From the NCBI GenBank assembly GCA_903928955.1, contig CAIYTD010000200.1, positions 1 to 19,579 on the forward strand: a DNA stretch of 19,579 nt, written 5' to 3'. A model generated the notes under the pieces. That model saw only the letters and a program-made list of their open reading frames with translations, ran no database searches and was not told where the DNA came from. The DNA is from Oligoflexia bacterium (GTDB lineage: Bacteria > Bdellovibrionota > UBA1018). This document shows positions 15,181 to 19,579 of this stretch, piece by piece (position 1 is the first letter of the stretch; each line of letters begins with the position of its first letter). The position numbers were made by a program, and so were the translations under genes.

Positions 15181-16461
15181 ATGACGAGAGAACGTGTCAT
15201 GGTAGTCAATGGGGCAAGGACACCTTTTGTTCGCGCCCGAACAGTCTTTAAAAAGATCCCTCCTTCTACACTGGGGGGTGTGGCGCTTCGAGAAACAATT
15301 GCACGTTCTCATTTAGACCCCAACCTGGTCGAAGAGATCTATTTTGGCATTGTAAGCCCACCAGCGGATGGAACAAATATTTCTCGTGAAGCCCTTTTTG
15401 ACTCAGGCTTGCCTCCAACGATTCCATGCACTACAATCAATCGCTATTGTGCCTCTGGTGCAGAAGCAGCGGCTGGAATCGCAGCAAAAATTATTGCAGG
15501 GCAAATCGATATCGGAATTGCGGGAGGAGTCGAATCCATCAGTTCGGTTCGAGCGCTATTTAGTCAAGAAGCCACAGATTTCTTTCAAGACATGGGTCGA
15601 GCAAAAACTCCTACTCAAAAATTAGCTCACTTAGCTCGATTTAAACCCCGGCTTTTAACTCCGCATGCACCTGGGATTAAGGAACCTACTACTGGCTTAA
15701 CCATGGGACAATCCGGCGATCTCATGGCTCGTGAATTCAAAATTAGCCGAGAAGAACAAGACCAATTTGCAGCGAACAGCCATAAAAAGGCCCATGAGGC
15801 ATGGGAAAGAGGATTTTATAGAAGCCATGTTGTTCCAGTCGGAACTCCTGATGGAAAAGTAATCGATCGAGATACCGATATTCGTTCCGATACCTCAGCA
15901 GAAAAGCTCTCTCGACTACGTCCTGTTTTCTATCCAGACGGGACCATTACAGCCGGAAACGCAAGTCCACTCACAGATGGAGCCGCTGCAGTTCTCTTAA
16001 TGAGCGAAACAAAAATGAATGCACTACAAATGACCCCTCTTGGGGTCATTCGAGGAGTCGCTTCCGCTGCAGTAAATATCCACCAAGAACCACTCCTGAT
16101 TGGTCCGGCATTTGCTATTCCACGCGCTTTAAAACAAGCTGGAATTCGTTGGGAAGATCTCGATTTAATTGAGATGCATGAAGCATTTGCTGCTCAAGTC
16201 CTTTCTACTCTTCAAGCAATTGAATCTAAAAAATGGGCGCAAGAAAAACTAGGACTGGATCATGCTATTGGTCAGGTCGACCGATCCAAACTCAACGTCA
16301 ATGGAGGAAGTATACCACTCGGACATCCTTTTGGGGCTACTGGAGCCCGCATGATTCTCCAAACTCTTCATGAATTGAAAGCTCGCAAAAAAAAGCTAGG
16401 ACTGATTTCCATCTGTGCCGCAGGGGGTTTAGGACTGGTGATGATCGTAGAGGCGCTGTGA
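15181..16461 (+). CDS. fadI: Acetyl-CoA acyltransferase (thiolase), FadI/trifunctional-beta-like
   Basis: This 426-residue thiolase catalyses CoA-dependent cleavage of 3-ketoacyl-CoA, the last step of fatty-acid beta-oxidation. The nucleophile is C90 in INRYCASGAEA. Other active-site elements are the HEAF motif (H333), H382 in NVNGGSIPLGHPFGATGAR and C412 in CAAGGLG. All are present, so it should be active. The N-terminus (VNGARTPFVRA) and the segment EPTTGLTMGQSGDLMA look more like the FadI/HADHB subfamily than plain FadA or AtoB. That subfamily choice is by eye and less certain than the family. The start has a strong AAGGAG ribosome site. No FadJ/FadB-like partner gene is adjacent. It is followed after 83 bases by a sigma-54 regulator with its own promoter candidate. 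Confidence 0.9.
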   Translation: MTRERVMVVNGARTPFVRARTVFKKIPPSTLGGVALRETIARSHLDPNLVEEIYFGIVSPPADGTNISREALFDSGLPPTIPCTTINRYCASGAEAAAGIAAKIIAGQIDIGIAGGVESISSVRALFSQEATDFFQDMGRAKTPTQKLAHLARFKPRLLTPHAPGIKEPTTGLTMGQSGDLMAREFKISREEQDQFAANSHKKAHEAWERGFYRSHVVPVGTPDGKVIDRDTDIRSDTSAEKLSRLRPVFYPDGTITAGNASPLTDGAAAVLLMSETKMNALQMTPLGVIRGVASAAVNIHQEPLLIGPAFAIPRALKQAGIRWEDLDLIEMHEAFAAQVLSTLQAIESKKWAQEKLGLDHAIGQVDRSKLNVNGGSIPLGHPFGATGARMILQTLHELKARKKKLGLISICAAGGLGLVMIVEAL

Positions 16462-16504
16462 AAAGGTGGGAATCTAATACCATACAATATTAATCAGAAA
16501 TTAT

Positions 16505-16531
16505 TTGACATCAACCTGTATTAATTATACA
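16505..16531 (+). promoter_or_regulatory. Candidate promoter for the sigma-54 regulator gene
   Basis: A perfect -35 hexamer TTGACA (16505-16510) is followed, after a short 15-base spacer, by TATACA (16526-16531), four of six matches. An imperfect inverted repeat, ATTAATCAG (16489-16497) and CTGTATTAAT (16516-16525), brackets the -35 box and could be an operator. The short spacer lowers confidence. Confidence 0.35.
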
Positions 16532-16544
16532 AGGATTCGAACGC

Positions 16545-18188
16545 ATGCTGAAAGGATCATCCTCCCTGCAAAAACAAGCTCTGCAGCTCAGACTTCTGAA
16601 CGAGCTTTCGACCAAACTTCAAAGTTTGCTCCAATCTGAAAATATTTTTCAGGAAATTATTAATATTATCCAAAGTCGATTCTCTTACTATTGCATTCAC
16701 ATTTGGAGTGTCGGTGCAGATCAATCGTACCTACTCGAGGCGCAGGCCGGAGCGTATCGGAACCATATTCGAATTGGTCACGTAGTACCTAGCTCGGAAG
16801 GAATTATAGGGGTTGTGACTCAAACCCAACGCAGCTACCTTTCCAATGACCTTTCGAATGACAAACACTATACGAATCTTTCATTTCCAGTAGAAAGCCA
16901 ATCACAACTCAGCGTCCCCATTATGAAAGAAGGAGAAGTCGTTGCGGTCCTGAATATTGAGAGCGACCAAAAAAATGCATTCGATGAGGAGGATAGCATC
17001 ACTCTCGAATCGGTTGCTTCACAAATTACAGTCGCAATCACGAATCGAAGACTTTACAAAGAAGCTACTAGTTTTAATAAAAAACTTCAAAATGCAGTGG
17101 AAGAAAAGACTTTGGAACTCAGACGAGCCCACGAGCGTATTCTCGAGCAGCAACGCCTTCTGCAAAAAGAAAACAAAGTATTAAAGAGCTGGATTATTCA
17201 AGATCACAAAGGGATGGAAATTATAGGAAAAAGTCCTTCAATCTTAAGCGTGCTCTCGTTAGTAGATAAAATTGCTCCGACCACCGCCACTGTACTCATT
17301 CAAGGTGAAAGTGGCACAGGCAAAGAACTCATTGCTCGCCGCCTCCATTTTAAAAGTGAGCGCGCAAGCAGTACCTACATCACCGTGAATTGCGGAGCGC
17401 TTCAAGAATCCCTCCTAGAATCTGAGCTTTTTGGTCATGAAAAAGGCTCCTTTACGGGTGCAATGAGTCATAAAATGGGACTCTGCGAAACAGCAGATGA
17501 TGGCACCCTTTTCATGGATGAAATTGGAGAAATGTCGTTAGGGATCCAATCTAAACTTTTACGTTTTCTACAAGAAGGCGAATTTTATCGCATTGGCGGA
17601 AAACGCCCTATCCGAGTCAATGTGCGTGTCATTAGCGCAACGAATCGTGATCTAGAACGGGAGGTAAAAGAAGGCAGATTCCGAGAAGATCTTTTTTATC
17701 GACTCAATACGATCACCCTCAAAATGCCCCCCCTCCGCAAGAGAAGAGAAGACATCCCCGTTTTAGTTGAATTCTTCCTAAAAAATTCAAGATTTGGTAG
17801 ATCCCCTCAACAAATTAAAAAAGTGGATCCCAGAGTCTTAGAAGTCTTATCCAACTATGCATGGCCTGGAAATATCCGCGAACTTCAAAATACTATTGAG
17901 AGGTTAAAGATTTTATCTGAAAATAATGAAATCCGATTAGAAGATATCCCTTTTTCCATTCGCATGCCAAAAGTGAGATCTGAAACAAATGATTCTACAT
18001 GCGATATGCCGCTGGAAGCTGTAGAAAAAGGTCACATTCTGCGTACTTTAGCGTATAATCATGGAAATAAAACAAAAACTGCTCAAAGCTTAGGTATTAC
18101 AATTAAAACGCTCTACAATAAACTCCATCGCTATGGAATTTTACAAACCCAAACCATTCCGCCTACAGGCTCGGAAGTATTGGTTTAA
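16545..18188 (+). CDS. Sigma-54-dependent transcriptional activator (GAF-AAA+-Fis HTH)
   Basis: This 547-residue bacterial enhancer-binding protein has three parts. Residues about 15-172 form a GAF sensor domain (GIIGVVTQTQRSYLSNDLSND; LSVPIMKEGEVVAVLNIES), joined by a coiled-coil linker (about 175-215). The AAA+ sigma-54 interaction domain (about 222-455) shows Walker A GESGTGKE (254-261), the sigma-54-contacting loop GSFTGA (301-306, a variant of GAFTGA), Walker B TLFMDE (321-326) and FREDLFYRL. A Fis-type helix-turn-helix occupies about 508-530 (KTAQSLGITIKTLYNKLHR). It has no receiver domain, so it probably responds to a small ligand or partner rather than phosphorylation. An AAGGA ribosome site lies 9 bases upstream of the ATG. 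Its targets are unknown; the flanking genes show no clear -24/-12 promoter. Confidence 0.95.
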   Translation: MLKGSSSLQKQALQLRLLNELSTKLQSLLQSENIFQEIINIIQSRFSYYCIHIWSVGADQSYLLEAQAGAYRNHIRIGHVVPSSEGIIGVVTQTQRSYLSNDLSNDKHYTNLSFPVESQSQLSVPIMKEGEVVAVLNIESDQKNAFDEEDSITLESVASQITVAITNRRLYKEATSFNKKLQNAVEEKTLELRRAHERILEQQRLLQKENKVLKSWIIQDHKGMEIIGKSPSILSVLSLVDKIAPTTATVLIQGESGTGKELIARRLHFKSERASSTYITVNCGALQESLLESELFGHEKGSFTGAMSHKMGLCETADDGTLFMDEIGEMSLGIQSKLLRFLQEGEFYRIGGKRPIRVNVRVISATNRDLEREVKEGRFREDLFYRLNTITLKMPPLRKRREDIPVLVEFFLKNSRFGRSPQQIKKVDPRVLEVLSNYAWPGNIRELQNTIERLKILSENNEIRLEDIPFSIRMPKVRSETNDSTCDMPLEAVEKGHILRTLAYNHGNKTKTAQSLGITIKTLYNKLHRYGILQTQTIPPTGSEVLV

Positions 18189-18205
18189 ACTGAAAGTTTA
18201 AGGAG
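18185..18205 (+). repeat. Hairpin covering the regulator stop codon and the next ribosome binding site
   Basis: TTAAACT (18185-18191) and AGTTTAA (18195-18201) form a perfect 7-pair stem with a 3-base loop (GAA). The left arm holds the TAA stop of the sigma-54 regulator. The right arm includes the first two bases of the strong ribosome site AAGGAG (18200-18205) of the next gene. It is AT-rich and weak, so any effect on translation is speculative. Confidence 0.4.
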
Positions 18206-18211
18206 AAAAAA

Positions 18212-18646
18212 ATGTCTACAAAAATTGCTCAAAAAGCGGCCACTGTTAAGAAAGATGCAACAAAAAAACTAGGCTCAACCCCAGCATCTGCAAAAGCAGA
18301 AAAAAAAACTCCCTCAAGCGGAAAAATAGAAGATAAATTAGCTTCTGCAGAAAATGATCCAGAGACCCCTTCGATTGATCTCGATGAGCTGGAAGAACAA
18401 GAGGATGAAGCAGCTTCATCAGCAAGCAGCCAAAGCGGAAATGCTGCAGCATTAGCCGCTGCAACAGGATCCACTGAAATGTCAGCATCTTTTAAGAATT
18501 TTCGACACCATCCTGATATGGAAAATTTTTATCGTTTTATTTATGAAAACGACCTCCGACATGAAGCCCTTGCCATTATTGATGAAATTATGGCTGAAAA
18601 ACAGCAGCGCAAATTAGGAAAACCCACCAAGGGACCCTCCCATTGA
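18212..18646 (+). CDS. Uncharacterised small protein with Lys/Ala-rich tail and acidic centre
   Basis: I do not recognise this 144-residue protein as a named family. Residues 1-43 are rich in Lys, Ala, Thr and Ser, like the tail of a nucleic-acid-binding protein. Residues 46-67 are acidic (DLDELEEQEDE). Residues 68-90 are Ala/Ser-rich and probably disordered. Residues about 93-130 look like a compact helical module with aromatic and charged residues (FKNFRHHPDMENFYRFIYEN, then DLRHEALAIIDEIMAEK). It has no signal peptide or membrane segment. A strong AAGGAG ribosome site lies 6 bases before the ATG, implying high translation. It follows the sigma-54 regulator by 23 bases and may be co-transcribed with it. 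Minus-strand open frames over it are compositional shadows. Function is unknown. Confidence 0.8.
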   Translation: MSTKIAQKAATVKKDATKKLGSTPASAKAEKKTPSSGKIEDKLASAENDPETPSIDLDELEEQEDEAASSASSQSGNAAALAAATGSTEMSASFKNFRHHPDMENFYRFIYENDLRHEALAIIDEIMAEKQQRKLGKPTKGPSH

Positions 18647-18717
18647 AATCCATTTTTATATGGGAATCTGAAACTGGGTTTGATAGTCCTCATGGTCGGA
18701 GATAAAATCCCTTCCAT

Positions 18718-19579
18718 ATGAAAAAAAATTATCTGCTAGCGCCTGGCCCAACGCCCATTCCAGAATCCGTTGCTGCCGTATTTGGACAGCCGATGATTCA
18801 TCATCGTACACCTGCATTTCAAAATATATTTGAAGATGTCCGTGCAGGGCTCAAATACCTATTCCAAACGAAGCAAGACGTCGTTTTACTCGCTGCAACT
18901 GGAACGGGAGCAATGGATGCCTGCATCTCGAATCTCTTTAAGCGTGGAGATCAGGTCATTGTCATCAATGGCGGGAAATTTGGTGAACGTTGGGTAAAAG
19001 TTGCTCAAGCTTATTCACTTCAACCGATCGAAGTAAAAGCTGAGCTAGGCGAAGCTATTGAAATCCAGCAATTAGAAGCAGCCATTCAACTCCACCCCGA
19101 AGCCAAAGGGGTTTTATTTCAGGCGTCTGAAACCTCCACAGGGGTTCGCATGCCCACTCAAGAGATATGCAAACTTGCAAAAAATGCAGCAATGCTATCC
19201 GTTTGTGATGCAATCACAGCTTGTGGAGTATTTGATCTTCCAATGGACAAATGGAATATAGACGTTCTCATCACTGGATCCCAGAAAGCACTCATGATTC
19301 CACCTGGACTTTCTATGATTGCTCTCAGTGATCGAGCTTGGACAATGACAACTGATTCTGACCTACCTCGATTTTATTTTGATTTAAAAAAAGAACGTAA
19401 ATCACAATCTAAGAATCAAACTGCCTGGACTCCTGCCATTTCACTGATCCAAGGCTTGCAGCAAAGTCTGAAACTCATCAAAGAAGAAGGATTGCATGAC
19501 ATTTTTAAACGTCATGAACTTCTTGCGCGGGCTACCCGTAACGCTGTTTCGGCTTTGAATTTAGAACTTTTTTCAAAAA
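18718..19579 (+). CDS. Class V PLP-dependent aminotransferase (serine/alanine-glyoxylate type), 3' end cut by window
   Basis: The first 287 residues of a fold-type I pyridoxal-phosphate enzyme are present; the frame runs off the right edge. The N-terminus NYLLAPGPTPIPESV, followed by MIHHRTPAF, is the typical opening of the serine-pyruvate/alanine-glyoxylate/phosphoserine-like aminotransferases. The cofactor-binding turn TGTGAMDA (61-68), D164 in CDAITACG (pairing with the pyridine nitrogen) and the Schiff-base lysine K190 in TGSQKALMIPPGL are all seen. The exact substrate cannot be set. In related genomes such genes often precede serA and act in serine synthesis, but that neighbour is outside the window. 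A GGAG lies about 15 bases upstream of the ATG, rather far for a ribosome site. The 71-base gap before it shows no terminator. Confidence 0.92.
   Translation, partial: MKKNYLLAPGPTPIPESVAAVFGQPMIHHRTPAFQNIFEDVRAGLKYLFQTKQDVVLLAATGTGAMDACISNLFKRGDQVIVINGGKFGERWVKVAQAYSLQPIEVKAELGEAIEIQQLEAAIQLHPEAKGVLFQASETSTGVRMPTQEICKLAKNAAMLSVCDAITACGVFDLPMDKWNIDVLITGSQKALMIPPGLSMIALSDRAWTMTTDSDLPRFYFDLKKERKSQSKNQTAWTPAISLIQGLQQSLKLIKEEGLHDIFKRHELLARATRNAVSALNLELFSK

Noticed and set aside
18229..18488. Two minus-strand frames rich in Ser/Ala/Leu opposite the small unknown gene
   Set aside because: They mirror the low-complexity Lys/Ala/Ser coding of the plus-strand gene, which has a strong ribosome site; no independent support.
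15181..18646. Sigma-54 -24/-12 promoter upstream of the thiolase or the small unknown gene
   Set aside because: No GG-N10-GC element of adequate quality was visible in either upstream region.
18638..18717. TCCCAT...ATGGGA inverted repeat before the aminotransferase
   Set aside because: Wide loop, short stem and no T run after it; not convincing as a terminator.
1..19579. CRISPR arrays, transposons, tRNA or rRNA genes, toxin-antitoxin or defence systems
   Set aside because: No regular direct repeats, transposase or terminal inverted repeats, RNA gene signatures or defence-type proteins were seen; the genes are mostly housekeeping envelope and metabolic ones.

Overview
The window comes from a Gram-negative (diderm) bacterium of moderately low GC content. 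It encodes outer-membrane and periplasmic machinery: Tol proteins, a lipoprotein, a periplasmic lytic transglycosylase and a likely outer-membrane barrel. It also has a sigma-54 enhancer-binding protein and a FadI-like thiolase. The gene content resembles deltaproteobacteria-like lineages (Bdellovibrionota, Desulfobacterota or related uncultured groups), but this is an inference and I cannot name a genus. There are no RNA genes, insertion sequences, CRISPR arrays, phage genes or origin. Coding density is very high and no gene-free stretch exceeds about 110 bases.

Layout: (1) 1-1136, plus strand: the 3' end of a sensor histidine kinase and an overlapping OmpR-type response regulator. (2) 1245-8649, minus strand, transcribed right to left: ftsE, ftsX, an EnvC-like LytM protein with a degenerate active site, a CtpA-type S41 protease, xseA, an M23 endopeptidase lipoprotein with intact zinc ligands, and an SH3b protein with a probable beta-barrel tail. 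Most junctions overlap or nearly touch, so this looks like one operon. (3) 8706-13256, plus strand, divergent from ftsE: a polytopic CPBP-related membrane protein, then tolQ, tolR, a tolA/tonB-like gene, tolB, and a small protein that resembles an HPt domain lacking its histidine. (4) 13269-15053, minus strand: a Slt-type lytic transglycosylase, convergent with the tol operon. (5) 15181-18646, plus strand: a FadI-like thiolase, a GAF/sigma-54/Fis regulator and a small unrecognised protein with a charged tail. (6) 18718 to the right edge: a class V aminotransferase, cut off by the window.

How the genes fit together: FtsEX is the ATP-driven switch that signals through EnvC to peptidoglycan amidases during septal wall splitting. 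Tol draws the outer membrane in at the constriction. Slt and the M23 enzyme cut peptidoglycan, and CtpA-type proteases commonly control levels of murein hydrolases. The two divergent operons, which meet in an intergenic region of under 70 bp, therefore form a cell-division/envelope-constriction locus. Its less ordinary parts are the histidine-less HPt-like protein ending the tol operon, the CPBP-like protein that has lost its His motifs and overlaps tolQ by 70 bp, the absence of pal and cpoB, and the small protein after the sigma-54 regulator.
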